NCBI GenBank assembly: GCA_000226015.1
Contig: JH153396.1
Location: 92,067-114,041 of the forward strand
Direction of reading: 5' to 3'
DNA from: Mnemiopsis leidyi
Lineage: Eukaryota > Ctenophora > Tentaculata > Lobata > Bolinopsidae
DNA: 21,975 nt
The position numbers were made by a program, and so were the translations under genes. The notes below the pieces were generated by a model. That model was not told the DNA's origin. It saw only the letters and a list, made by a program, of their open reading frames with translations, and ran no database searches. This document shows positions 9,301-18,553 of the stretch, one piece after another. The number at the start of each line of letters is the position of its first letter. Within the stretch, counting starts at the first letter, position 1.

Positions 9301-11121
9301 CGGCTCTGCCAAGTCTCAACCTATGACAAACGGACACGGAAAACACTCTCAGTTGTCAGTTTCGTCTGTTCACTCAGCTCCTGGATCGAGATCCGCCTCC
9401 CCGCCGATGGCAGCACAAGTTACCACGGTGAGCAAGGAACCTGCTCCAAGACATACAAGGACCCCGCCACCTGATCTCAGAACGATTTTAAATCTTCCTC
9501 CTGATCCTGCTCCCCAGCCGGCAAGCTCATCTGCTAAACCACCCCCTGATTTCTTTAGCATTCTCAGACAGACAAATAACTCTGTCCCAGCCAAACCCAA
9601 TCCATCGCTGTTGCCTTCAAGTTCTGTACCTCCTCCCGACCTGAAATCTATCATCATGGGGAGCGCTGTTGCGGAGAGGAGTTACGATGTTCCGGATGAT
9701 GTTCCGGAGGTGTCCTCCGGATTGATCTCCTCTGTACCAGAGCGGCTTTCCTGCAGCAACAATGATCAACGAGGTAAACCTGAAACTGAAACAATCGAGG
9801 ATCTGGAAACTATCTCTGTGGAGTCAGTGAAATCTGGTGCAGCAAATTACAACAGAGAAAGTACTAGGACAGCTGTCAATGAAGGATCGACACAGCCTAC
9901 ACTAACTGAGTCTCAATTAGAAGAAAAATTAACAGATCCAGAAATCTCAGTGGCTAGTACGGCGGTGTCAGAATCAGGGCCTATCGGCTTTACTTCAAAG
10001 TTAATCAGCAGTAAGAGAGACTCAGTTCAACCAGGACAAGCTCCTGTAGGACCCCCTGGGTTGCCCCCGGGATTACCCAGACGACCTCAGAGTAACTTTG
10101 CTGAAGCTAACGAAGAAGTGAAGTTCCCTCCTGGCATGTCACCTATGAAACACAACGGAGTGTCGCATGTTTCGGCAGGCCCGCCAGGGCTCTCTCAGCC
10201 GCCCGGGTTTACAGGCCCACCTGGTATGGGTTGTACTGAGCAGCACACAAGAGACGGCAATAAGAAGTCTAACAACAACAAGGTTTGTTAGTTCTGTATG
10301 TATGTATGTGTGTTGTTTACATTTATTATAGAGGTTTGAGGGATAAATCATAAGGCCATGAAACTTGACCTTGGTCTCAAAAGTCGTTGATTCTTATTTT
10401 CCCAAAATTAATCTCCGTTATTATTCAAATCTTGTTCAACTATGAAATGTTTCATTTTCAGATGAAAGCACCATATCTGAAAGTGGCAAACGCAGAAGTT
10501 CGAAATACGGAACTTTTGAGATCACTTCAAATGAAATTAGGCCCTATTGTGTTCGGCCAGTTACATAATTCTCTAAAAGCGTTCAGGTAAAGCAGTAACT
10601 CTTTAAGTTGGTTTACATTCATTTAGGTGTTCCTTGGTATATGTCTGATTCTTCATCAAAGAAATTAGTTCGTCCGCATTCTAGCCCCTAATCCCCAAGT
10701 ACATCAATATTCTAGCCCCCTAATCGCTATAGCTCATCAGTATTCTAGCCCCCTAATACCCTTATAGTTCATCAGTATTCTTGCCCCCTGTCAATTAAGG
10801 CATTTCTTGGTGACATTTATTCTTGGTCAAGTTTTTAACGATCAAGATTAATAATTAGCACGTTAATGTTTCAGTGCCAAAGAAATGAGTGCGCAGTCAT
10901 TTTGCCGGATCAGCAGAATGATAATTGCTGGACCAGAATACGATGCCATCCTAGTGGAGCTCATTGCATTGCTTCCTGACATCGAGAGACAAAACGAACT
11001 TTACAAATGTATCGGGGAGCCAAGTTGTCTTATTCCTTGTACTAAATGTAGGCAGATTCTCAAGCATAGTGATTTGATGCAGCACAGTGAACTGCATCAC
11101 TTTTTAGTTCAATCGTTATGA
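388..11121 (+). CDS. ZNF598: ZNF598/Hel2-type RING E3 ubiquitin ligase, 11 exons, complete
   Basis: Exons: 388-549, 723-841, 959-1061, 1953-2061, 3197-3366, 5647-5792, 7462-7530, 7885-8319, 8458-10282, 10462-10586, 10875-11121. All introns are GT-AG, all phases match, and 3,510 nt give 1,169 residues. Family role: recognises collided ribosomes and ubiquitinates small-subunit proteins in the cytoplasm, starting ribosome quality control. Seen: a C3HC4 RING (C9, C12, C24, H26, C29, C32, C45, C48); a C2H2 finger at 101-122; further Cys/His fingers to about residue 245, with the family hallmark HPLCEFC...ERYLDN; a disordered region 290-1045 with [DN][FY]PxL motifs near 487, 640, 676 and 715 and PPG[LMF] motifs at 969-1026; and a C-terminal finger C1143, C1146, H1158, H1162. 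It is longer than human ZNF598 (about 900), the excess lying in the disordered part. The ATG at 388 is the first in frame and just precedes the RING. Retention of intron 9 would end the protein at 10291, without the C-terminal domain. Confidence 0.93.
1186..1460. repeat. Minisatellite in intron 3 of the ZNF598-like gene
   Basis: Two interleaved AT-rich tandem families. One has units around AAGTATTAGATT (about 1196-1252). The other is a roughly 20-23-bp unit containing TTATTTGAAGAATA, seen five times (about 1262-1310 and 1381-1445). The block ending in AGAAGAGATAATTTAAA occurs twice, around 1300 and 1447, so a larger segment was duplicated. No coding potential. Confidence 0.85.
1666..1928. mobile_element. 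Candidate MITE in intron 3
   Basis: The ends form imperfect terminal inverted repeats of about 30 bp: TAGGGAGGAGGGGG at 1666, and the same on the opposite strand from 1928 with one base fewer. ATTT flanks both sides (1662-1665 and 1929-1932), as a possible 4-bp target duplication. Inside is a roughly 50-bp direct repeat (starting 1707 and 1791) rich in GACCATGACC. There is no open frame, so it would be non-autonomous. Its superfamily is not recognised, and TTA-type duplication is an alternative reading. The right end is 24 bases from the exon 4 splice acceptor. Confidence 0.55.
2062..3196 (+). other. Intron 4 of the ZNF598-like gene
   Basis: 1,135 bases between GTAAGT at 2062 and TTCAG ending at 3196. 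Short open frames exist on both strands (for example 2891-3088), but none resembles a protein family. No repeat or transposon ends were recognised. Confidence 0.8.
3367..4997 (+). other. Left part of intron 5, non-coding
   Basis: The intron starts with GTTTGT at 3367. No coding sequence is recognised. It contains a perfect inverted repeat with 10-bp arms and a 5-base centre (GTCACGTACA 4615-4624, TGTACGTGAC 4630-4639) and several nearby ACGT-core palindromes (4440-4460 and 4672-4690). The rest is unremarkable AT-rich sequence up to the Tc1-like insertion. Confidence 0.7.
4998..5613 (+). mobile_element. Internally deleted Tc1/mariner-type DNA transposon in intron 5
   Basis: Terminal inverted repeats of 26 bp (4998-5023 and 5588-5613) match at 25 positions, start with CAG and are flanked by TA on both sides (4996-4997 and 5614-5615), the target duplication of this superfamily. 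A reading frame from 5190 gives an N-terminal helix-turn-helix-like DNA-binding part (start MGRKRKELPYGHYDTLIRLY). It then jumps to the end of a DDE/D domain: LQWPTKSPDFNILESLWSIL resembles the WPxxSPDxNPIExLW motif. Both catalytic aspartates and most of the catalytic core are missing, and 616 bp is about half the usual 1.2-1.7 kb. It cannot make an active transposase. Its similar ends suggest a fairly recent insertion. The frame runs past the element into exon 6 out of phase, which has no meaning as a gene. Confidence 0.88.
5911..5916 (-). terminator. Poly(A) signal AATAAA of the PPT2-like gene
   Basis: On the minus strand AATAAA begins 18 bases after the stop codon, which implies a very short 3' UTR. 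No GT-rich downstream element was assessed. Confidence 0.6.
5935..6837 (-). CDS. PPT2: PPT2-like lysosomal palmitoyl-protein (acyl) thioesterase, nested and intronless
   Basis: 300 residues, an alpha/beta-hydrolase of the palmitoyl-protein thioesterase family. Members cleave fatty-acyl thioesters in the lysosome. Seen: a hydrophobic N-terminus (about residues 1-20) fitting a signal peptide; the HGL turn at 27-29; the nucleophile elbow GYSQGG with Ser95; HNVDTFISIASPQ at 111-123; GGPGEDVLRPWQ at 213-224; FGLKT at 255-259; and catalytic His276 in AGIKH. The GGP...PWQ and FGLKT blocks favour PPT2 over PPT1. The acid position reads Glu217-Asp218 where PPT2 has Asp-Gly, so the third triad member is Asp218 or a substituted Glu217. 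It lies wholly inside intron 6 of the ZNF598-like gene on the opposite strand. The coding part has no intron. A splice acceptor ends 5 bases before the ATG. Confidence 0.9.
   Translation of the reverse strand: MFGEFLIALSGLLATAYTSGVGIIHLHGLGEFHDIPDHLNFKSYVEKETGIPVHLVDTHNWLTSLIPLERQVPEALVKVKEIAAQYDKVIAVGYSQGGIVWRGMIEMWDGHNVDTFISIASPQHGMAGAPPLLAQLVPFIDSISQSPSFYQFVYSYLGQQIAPLNYYLDPYHYDMYLEKTNFFPLLNNEKGDDWNKARQKSNFLKLRKLVLVGGPGEDVLRPWQTAQFGYYNEEGNRENEVIDMEETRFYTEDLFGLKTMDKRGDVRRCTVAGIKHIEFRDDKTVLDSCVLPAVYDTVWT
6838..7461 (-). promoter_or_regulatory. 5' flank of the PPT2-like gene (within intron 6), with candidate 5' UTR intron
   Basis: On the minus strand two strong donor sites lie in a duplicated segment: AATG|GTAAGTAC (GT at 7071-7070) and AATG|GTGAGTAC (GT at 7055-7054). 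The acceptor ...CGACAG ends at 6843. This would remove a 5' UTR intron of about 210 bases and leave GAACA before the ATG. An imperfect hairpin occupies 7076-7120. No other coding sequence is recognised. A spliced-leader acceptor is the alternative reading of the AG at 6844-6843. Confidence 0.4.
7531..7884 (+). other. Intron 7 of the ZNF598-like gene
   Basis: Bounded by GTAAGT at 7531 and CCCACAG ending at 7884. It separates the small 69-nt exon 7 (Arg/Ser/Asn-rich) from exon 8. Nothing else is recognised. Confidence 0.75.
10678..10790. repeat. Minisatellite in intron 10
   Basis: About three and a half units of 31-35 bp, each starting ATTCTAGCCCCCTAAT (or close) and ending CATCAGT. The intron itself runs from 10587 to 10874. 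Confidence 0.85.
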
Positions 11122-13233
11122 CAGCGAACTAAGTTTCAAAATTTAATCTAGTAACTTCTACATTTCATGTTGTTCCTAACTTCATAATTTCTGTTCACCG
11201 TTTTAATTTTGAACTGTTTGTTGTAACTGTTTTGTTTATATTTATTCGGGAAGTAAAGTTGGCGGAATGAATTAACCGAACGTTGTCAAATTAACGTTTT
11301 GTAAGAGAGGGACCTTAATTTAGAAGTAGGTTACTAATTTTCTGATACGATATATGATAAACACGGACTTGGATCGAAAGAATTCTGGGTTTTATTTATT
11401 TCATTTAGTCTTTCACTTAGACCGTATGTGGTATGTATTATGGAAGTGGCATGGCAGATACGACGGATTCTAAATTATCTAAACTCTATCCCAACTTGTG
11501 AAAGATCCGCGCGCAAGACAAACGTGCGTGTACGCAACAGAAATTCTCTAGGTCAAGAATCGAGGGGTTTATTTCTCCGCCAATCGCCATATGATGAATC
11601 AGTTAGAAAATATTCTTGACCTCAAATTCGCACGAAATGTTAGTTTAAGCAGACCCCTTTGTGGCACTTCTGTTCCTAAACGACTGTAAGCGATCGAGAA
11701 TTAACTTAATATATTTTCAACGGACAAGGAGCAAATGCGTGATTCCTCTGACTTTGATCACAAAGAATGCTTCGCGCGTTCCATGATTGAAGATACAAAT
11801 TACGGATTTGTGCGTTGTTGCGTATCTGTTCTCAACAGTTTCATTACATCACCCAGTCGCTCCTTACAATGAACTCATTCTTATGTTTGACAACGTCATT
11901 AAGATATGACTGCTCAGTCCAGATTAAGCAGTTCCGTCTAACGTACGTTACTTGTTGAAGACAAAAGAAAGAATTATTTCATTTAATACAAATACTCTAA
12001 TAAACTAATATAGTAATATAGACGTTATTATAAACACATCATGTCTCTTCAAATTCCAGTTCACAATATAAAGTGTGACAGTTAGACCATGCTCAAATCC
12101 CTACATTGAATCAAGTTACAATTTTCAAAATGAACATAATTCCGCCATCGCGCGCAAGCTGAAACGGTAAAGGATTTCTTGTAATATTAAATATAAACCA
12201 GTCTCAAGTAATAGTAAAATAAAACTATGACACGTAGCAGTGATCAAATCATCCTACTCACAGGGGCTACGAAGTGACTGCGTGAATTCACTGCTAGGTT
12301 CAAAGTTTATTTTCATCTTTTAAAACCTACATTATTTTCATCATCTTAGGTCTGTCAATCATCAACTTGGTCAATTAAACACCCCGTCACTAACTGCTAA
12401 CATCATACCTAACATATGTAATCAACCAACGGATGTCGCATTGCACCTTTGAGCTAGATATAATTGGTGGTCCTAATTCTTCGACCATTTAGTCTTAAAC
12501 AGACGTGGACAACGAAACATGGAGTAGTGAGAAATCAGAGCTTACATTTAAACGAGCCTCGAGTAATATAAATGGGGTATCCCGGTATCATGCCATGACT
12601 GAATTTTTTATTCTTATAAAAATTATGTTAATTCAAAAGTTCACAAGTGCGATTTTTTTAAACCGCATGATCATATGATGTTTTTAGACGAGAGTTTTAC
12701 CAAGAAAGATCTAATAGATGTCAGAATAATTAGGTAGGAGTCAGAAAATGTTTCTATCACGTGACAGGGTTTCTCAAACCGACTAGTCGTATCTGGCTCC
12801 TCATTGGTCAATCACTGTCATATAATGGAAAAAGTTTGAGACTCCTCCCCAAGAATTCTGACGTCCATTTATGTCCGAATTGTTTCAACAAATATTTTAC
12901 TACGTTTATTTTGTCGCACAGAAGAGGTAGACTCATGTTGTTCTATCTTGCAAGTTTATGATAACAAAACAATCTGGATGAGACTCGTTTAAACTTTTGA
13001 ATCACCGAAAAATTGCAAATATTGCAATAAAAGTTTTATAGAAATTATCAAGCACTTGTTTTATTTAACATAGTTCTGAACTGGGCAACAAAGCTAAGAA
13101 ACTGCTTAGTTAAGGTCGACGAATATGAACATTTTACAAGATTTGCAATTTGTAGGTCTATTTATCAACTCAAAGTAAACTTGAGATAAAATTAAAACTG
13201 TGATAAACACAACATTTTTTGTTGTTATTCGAC
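11122..13233. other. 3' flank of the ZNF598-like gene and intergenic DNA
   Basis: Convergent spacer between the + strand ZNF598-like gene and the - strand zinc-finger gene. No canonical AATAAA lies close behind the stop at 11121. The first on the + strand is near 11999, so either a variant signal or a long 3' UTR is used. Short open frames (11428-11619, 12761-12961) look random. No RNA gene is recognised. Confidence 0.6.
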
Positions 13234-13386
13234 GGTCTCAAGTGTGGAGGGTATATTTTTCAGGTCTTTATTTCGAGCAAGCTCGATATCAAGTGTGTTC
13301 ACTAAGTGGTAACGGGTATGTTATGCTGTTGTGGTTAGGCCGAAGTTTCAACTAAATCCCATGATGTGTACTGAGCAAATATTTGA
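13234..13386. repeat. Dispersed repeat, copy 1
   Basis: About 150 bp similar to the right edge of the window (21825-21975). Shared blocks include TTTCGAGCAAGCTCGA, GGTAACGGGTATGTTATG against GTTAACGGGTGTGTTATG, GGCCGAAG, and GATGTGTACTGAGCA against GATGTGTACGGAGCA, then ATATTTGA. It contains a perfect 6-bp-arm hairpin TCGAGC-AA-GCTCGA (13273-13286). No coding potential. The family (SINE, MITE or small RNA gene) is not recognised. Confidence 0.8.
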
Positions 13387-14250
13387 ACAGACACGATTTC
13401 TAGTTTCCACTGATAGACAATTCAGAAAATTCATGAACCCATCCAAAACAGCCTAAACACAACATCTAACACCACATCTCAATCCATTCCAACATTTCCA
13501 TGCTTGAATTTCGAATTTCGCCTGAAACACCAAGACCTTTATCATGTGAAGTTGTAAAACGGTACAGTTTCCCATACGATAGTTATCTTACTTACTGTGA
13601 ACAACATAGGACGTGTAAATCGGACCGATTGCGAGCCGGCATAGAAAAAGTGTGCCTAAATCGCGCAATGGGTCCTGTCGGCGCACAATGGGTCCTGTAA
13701 AACGTCCTATGTTCCTGTTTACAGTAAGGATCGAGGTATGTTTATCACAATTTTCAACTTTTCACAAACACTGTAAAACGTGGCAAGACTTAAAAGAAAC
13801 ACACATCGCAAAGAAAACGCTCAATCCTTTGCTTGAACTCAAACTTTGCCTAATAAAACCATTGTAAAAAGTATCTGCCGAATGCAGTTGCAAAACAAAA
13901 CGTACTATGATAATTATTTCATATAAATCTATTTAAGTATTAACAAAATTCGGAAAATTTACCGTTAATAAAACGTAAATAATAAAGATCTATGTACTTT
14001 GAGATTTCTGAAGATTTCTCTTCATACCAAAAGATAAATCCTCCAATTATCAAATATTTGGTAAACCTCCGATGCGTTGTGTCTGCTTGTCCCTTTCGAT
14101 TTTCAAGCGCACACAATCTTCAAATACATATAACCGCATCCTGATTTTATCTGAACTCTGATAAACCTTTCGCGAGGAAAATGCTGACCGGCCAGCAATA
14201 AATTGAAGAAGAAACTAAATCCACAGCAAACACTTTCCAACCTCCTCCTG
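13387..14250. other. Intergenic DNA downstream of the zinc-finger gene
   Basis: No convincing gene. It contains a 12-bp inverted repeat (13603-13614 and 13702-13713) around two direct copies of CAATGGGTCCTGT (about 13667 and 13687). Several AATAAA motifs on the + strand (around 13853, 13967, 13979) have no gene to serve. No AATAAA was seen on the minus strand just below 14251. Confidence 0.55.
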
Positions 14251-17200
14251 TCAAATAACCCCACCGTGAGTCAACATGTGAGAATCCAGGAAACACTTCC
14301 AACTAGTACCGTAGTTACACTTCCTACAGCGGTATATGCCCTGCTGGAAATCTTCGTCCAACACGGCGCGGTTTGGTCGTTTCTTGGGGGGAGGCGGGTG
14401 CTGCTGTTGGGGTACCTGGTGCTGCAAGTTGTTGGTTGTTGTGTTGGTGTTACCACCGGGTGCCGTGTTATAGCTAGCTTGCTGAACGTAACCTGTATTC
14501 ATTGCTCCGAAGTTGAGCGGAGGACCGTTATCGGCCGTGTTTAGGATGGCGTTAGTATAGGTGTTTTGTCCGTCGTAAGTATGGCACACGTGCAAGGACA
14601 GTTCGGTAATACTGTTCGAAGTGTAGCCGCATTCCTGACACGTGTTGTGCTGGTGTTTGATGTGCTGGTGTAACGTACCCTGACACGTGGTCGTAAAATG
14701 ATGACACATGTTACACCGGTACAACGGTTCCTGTTTCTGCGCGGACCCCGTGTTGAACCCCACGCTCGGACTCATTGTCGTCAGCTGGGTCATGGAACCG
14801 TTGTTATTGACAGAGGTTACCATGGGAGCTATGTTAGCTAGTGTCGTCTCCAACGACATCTGAATCGACTGAGATGAGACGGTGGCTGAAGCGATTGTCC
14901 CTAACAGGTTGCTGTTTTGTGAAGAGTTTAGCTGCTGCGGAGAGGGTCCCGCGCTGTGCTGTTCGGCGTGTTGATCCTGAACAGAGTTGTCTTGCTGGGA
15001 TTGTTGGACTGTTAAATGCTGCACCGTGCTATGTTGTGGTTGTGAACTAAACGTTAAACTGCTGTTCGCCGAACTAACCGAGCATTTCCCCGGACTTTTC
15101 TTAACGATTGAACTCGGAATTTGAACCGTCGATTTAGCTGATTCTTGTTTCACCTGACCCGTATCCGACTTGTGGTCATCATCCTTATTGTTCAAAGTGT
15201 CAAATTTAGCCTTCTTGTTAGCCCGATAGTCTAGCTCGTTGTTCGAATGTATTAATAAATGTGAGTCCATAAAACACTTCCAACTAGTACTGTAGTTACA
15301 CTGATGACACTGATATATCTGTCCTGAAACATTCCACCGTTTTAGTGACAGATAGGATCAAATTTCAAAACATCACAATATCGTGATCACACCTTTTTTA
15401 CTTCAATTGTGTTATATTTAAAAACTGGACGTATTTAACCACACCTTGACCCCAGTTCAACTTCTTATAAATAAACGTTACTAGTTGAACATTTAAAGAT
15501 CGCTATGACAACAAGTTCAACGTTAAAACAATAATCCTCACCTGACGTGCCGGCGTCTAAATGATAAGCGACATTGTGTTCTGAAAACTCGTCCAGTAAC
15601 GACGTCTCATAATTACAATGACTACAAGAGTACACTTTAGCCCAGGTCTTGTGTTTCCTCCGAGTGTGCTCGTCTTTGGAGGACTTGTTGGTAAAGTGAA
15701 TATTGCAGTCCGTGCAGGTGTAAAGGTTCTGCTGCGCGAAGTGCGTCAGCTCGTGGTTCTTCAGGGACTGCGCGTTGGACGTGTAGAATTTGCAGGTCGG
15801 CCAATGCCGACATTTGAGGAATTCTTCTGACTTGTTGGTGGTGGGGGTGTTCTGAATAGTGGAGGATTAGACGAGTTTCAAATTTCAATACACGACTTTT
15901 ATAGATTTCGTCGGCTAGAGTTAGTCATTTCTGGGAAATTTTAGAAATTCTTAGAAATGCAGCTCTTGAGAAAACTTAGGCCATGTTTGATACAAATACA
16001 GATAGTGTATTTAAGCATTTTTAGTTGACTAGAACATAAAATTACACGTTCGCTAACAGAGATGAGAAAATGTGTAGCTGTATTTTTGAGGCGGTCAGTA
16101 GGCAGCTGGTAATGTCAAATTTATCAATTAGGGAACATGCGTCAAGAGCTGTTTGCAGATCAAAGGACTGCTATATAAGATCAAAACGCAATATTATGGG
16201 CCTAATTACTTATTCGTCAAATGCTGTGGTCGCATAATGGCTCATAATAATTCATTATCATGCAGCTGAATATATCCGTGTAAGTACTTATACTTGCACT
16301 TAATTTGCGACAACAATAACAACTATTCTGAGCGTACAATGCAATGAACGGTTGTACAGTACAACAGATAAGCAAAGTACAGTCGTTGTTCAAAAATATG
16401 CGTGATTTGCGCGTTTTACAATAGGAATAGTGTAAATTCACAAATTGTGAATCGACCATAACTTTTGACCTGTTTAACCGATTTTATTGATTTAAAAAAG
16501 GTGGTATGCATAATTTTTAAAATATTTCTATAAATTAACCGGAACCTTTATAATTAACACTTGGGAGCTTATTGCATGGTCGGGAATCATAGAAAAGCTA
16601 TTTGTAGCGAAAATTCCCAAAATTTTTGAAGTCTAGCCTGCTGCTAACATTTTGTTAAATGTGATAGCCCGGGTCATTTCCGTATGCTGAGACCATGCAA
16701 ATGGAGGTATATGATGGGTTTTAAGCTGACTTTGTCCTCATTTTGAAGAATTATGAACTCTAGAAAGAATTATGAACTCTTGAGTTTGGAAATTTTGCTC
16801 AATTCAAGATACAACAAAATTTCGAATCCATTCGGCTGAAAAAGCCCTTACACCCATTCAAATTGGGTAAATTTAACTTTTTAAAGAATTACAGTTTACA
16901 CTTAAATTGACTGTTACAAATAGAATCCATGAAGTGTCTTTCTAACCTAATAAATCAAAAGATCTGCCAGCTTCCAGAAATCTGATAATTTTTCGAAATT
17001 TCGACTTCAATCCCCAATTTCTTTGTAAAAACGTTAAAGAAGATAATATCTATTGAAAATCAAGCTATGGAACATATGCTTGACTTGAGAATAAATCGTG
17101 TAGCTATATCGGATACGAATTTTATGTAACAGCCTTTTTAAAAAAAGTCGCAAAAACCGAAAAAACGTAATCACGAATATTTTTGAACGACTGTATACTG

Positions 17201-18553
17201 AAGGTGGTGTAACCGTTATCGACCAGAGCGTAAAAGAGCAATCCTGGCCTAGAAGACCAGATTTTTTGAACGATGAAATCTAATTAGACGTTCCAAAATC
17301 TAATTAGACGTTCCAAAATCTAATTAGACGTTCCAAAATCTAATTAGACGTTCCAAAATCTAATTAGACGTTCGAAAATCCAATAAGAAGTTCCGAAATC
17401 TAATTAGACGTTCCAAAATCTAAAACGACGTTCCCTCTTTATATATCACACATCCAAGTAAAAAGCTTTTGACTTGGATTCAAGTAGATGAAAGTTTTTG
17501 TGTGTCTAAAACCGACTAGATATCCTACATTCCATCGCACTTCACTATGAATCTGCCGACAGGAGCCTCACAAGAACGAGAATTCTAAACACACAGTGAA
17601 TTTACTTAATCACTGTACTTAAGCAGTCGGCCAGTCAACGTACAATGCGACGTGACATGCAGGAACACACGCACTTAACGTCTAGAAAGAACATCTTGTA
17701 CACTTTTTGTAGACGGATAGATTTGAGTTCCCACCTGAATGAATGTAGGTTGAATATTCTGATGAGGCTGGGCGGCCTCCTGGATGATGTAGGTTTGAGT
17801 AGGGTTGGGAGGGAGGGTTATAGTAGGTACGTTGTAGATGCTGCATGGCGCGTTGTACATCGCTTGTTGGTTCGTGCTGTATTGCACCTGGATGTTCGGC
17901 TTTACGTCCGTCCTTGTGCCAGCTGGTGGGAGAGATGTTTTAGTTTCATGGAGGAAGTGTAAGGACTTGAGGGGTGGGTGAAATGATTTTGAGTATTGCA
18001 GAAACGTTGAATCGAAATTTTATTAGAGGCAATGCTAGCGACTGAATATCCATTTAAACGAGAAAGCATATGTTCATTAGTCCAATTACTCAAGTTTCAA
18101 CAAACAAGATACTTCAACCTTCATAGGTTAGGACATAGCAATATATTAGATCCTAGGGCATCCTAGTGGGATCAAGAATAAGCAATTGATTTTCAGTTTA
18201 TACAAAGGTTAAGGGCTAAGGCATAAGAATAATGGACAAATAGATTTTCCCATCATGTTTTGCAATACTATTTTAATTCAATTAAATTTAATTCAATTCA
18301 ATTCAATTCAATTCAATTAATTTGATTTAATTTAATTCTATTCAATTTGTTTTATTCTAATTCAATTCAATTTGCTATTTAGAAGTACCCCGAAGTAAAA
18401 ATGTAATAACTCAAAGGTTCACTATTATGTACAAGTCTTTAAGCTAGGTTTTACAAACATAGCTAAAATTATACAAACCTGGACTTTGAGATGCTGGTAT
18501 CCAACAGTGTGCACCACTGCTATTTTCCATTTGAATCATTTGACATACAGTGA
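14251..18553 (-). CDS. C2H2 zinc-finger protein, at least four exons, 5' end unresolved
   Basis: Exons on the minus strand: 18553-18479, 17922-17735, 15851-15542, 15323-14251. Phases agree at each junction, giving about 547 residues. About seven fingers: three in the 310-nt exon (LKCRHWPTC..., YTCTDCNIHF..., YSCSHCNYET...); one at the start of the last exon (YQCHQCNYSTSWKCFMDSHL); two in its middle (YRCNMC...H...H and TCQECGYT...H); and one at the C-terminus (YRCRKCNYGTSWKCFLDSHM). The first and last fingers of the last exon are near duplicates separated by about 310 residues rich in Gln, Ser, Thr and Asn. Inference: a nuclear DNA-binding regulator. No named family is recognised. The first candidate ATG is at 18539, 14 bases after the splice acceptor, but an out-of-frame ATG precedes it, so an upstream exon is possible. 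The second exon is the least certain. Confidence 0.78.
15852..17734 (-). other. Large intron of the zinc-finger gene
   Basis: 1,883 bases from donor GTGGGA (17734 downward) to acceptor ATTCAG (ending 15852). No coding sequence is recognised; the open frame at 16217-16459 looks random. The notable content is the 20-bp tandem array at 17276-17434. Confidence 0.7.
17276..17434. repeat. 20-bp tandem array with TAATTA cores
   Basis: Eight units of 20 bp with consensus AAATCTAATTAGACGTTCCA. Six units keep the palindrome TCTAATTAGA. The unit at 17381 reads CCAATAAGA and the last (17421) reads TAAAACGA. Five consecutive units (17281-17370) are intact at the core. It lies in the large intron of the zinc-finger gene. 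Confidence 0.95.
18271..18375. repeat. AATTC pentanucleotide microsatellite
   Basis: A run of perfect ATTCA units (about 18290-18318) flanked by degenerate ATTTA/ATTCA units. It lies in the intron between the first two identified exons of the zinc-finger gene (17923-18478), which otherwise shows nothing. Confidence 0.9.

Noticed and set aside
14203-14544. Plus-strand 113-codon open frame
   Set aside because: Shadow of the last zinc-finger exon on the other strand, with no family resemblance.
15637-15888. Minus-strand 83-codon open frame
   Set aside because: It is an off-frame shadow of the three-finger exon 15542-15851; the true frame has perfect Cys/His spacing and matching splice phases.
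17276-17434. CRISPR-like array
   Set aside because: Units are contiguous with no spacers and the DNA is animal; it is a minisatellite.
17645-17734. Continuation of the second zinc-finger exon to a stop at about 17675
   Set aside because: It would end the protein before any finger. Splicing at 17735|GTGGGA gives phase 0, which fits the next exon exactly, although the donor is weak and an alternative end cannot be excluded.
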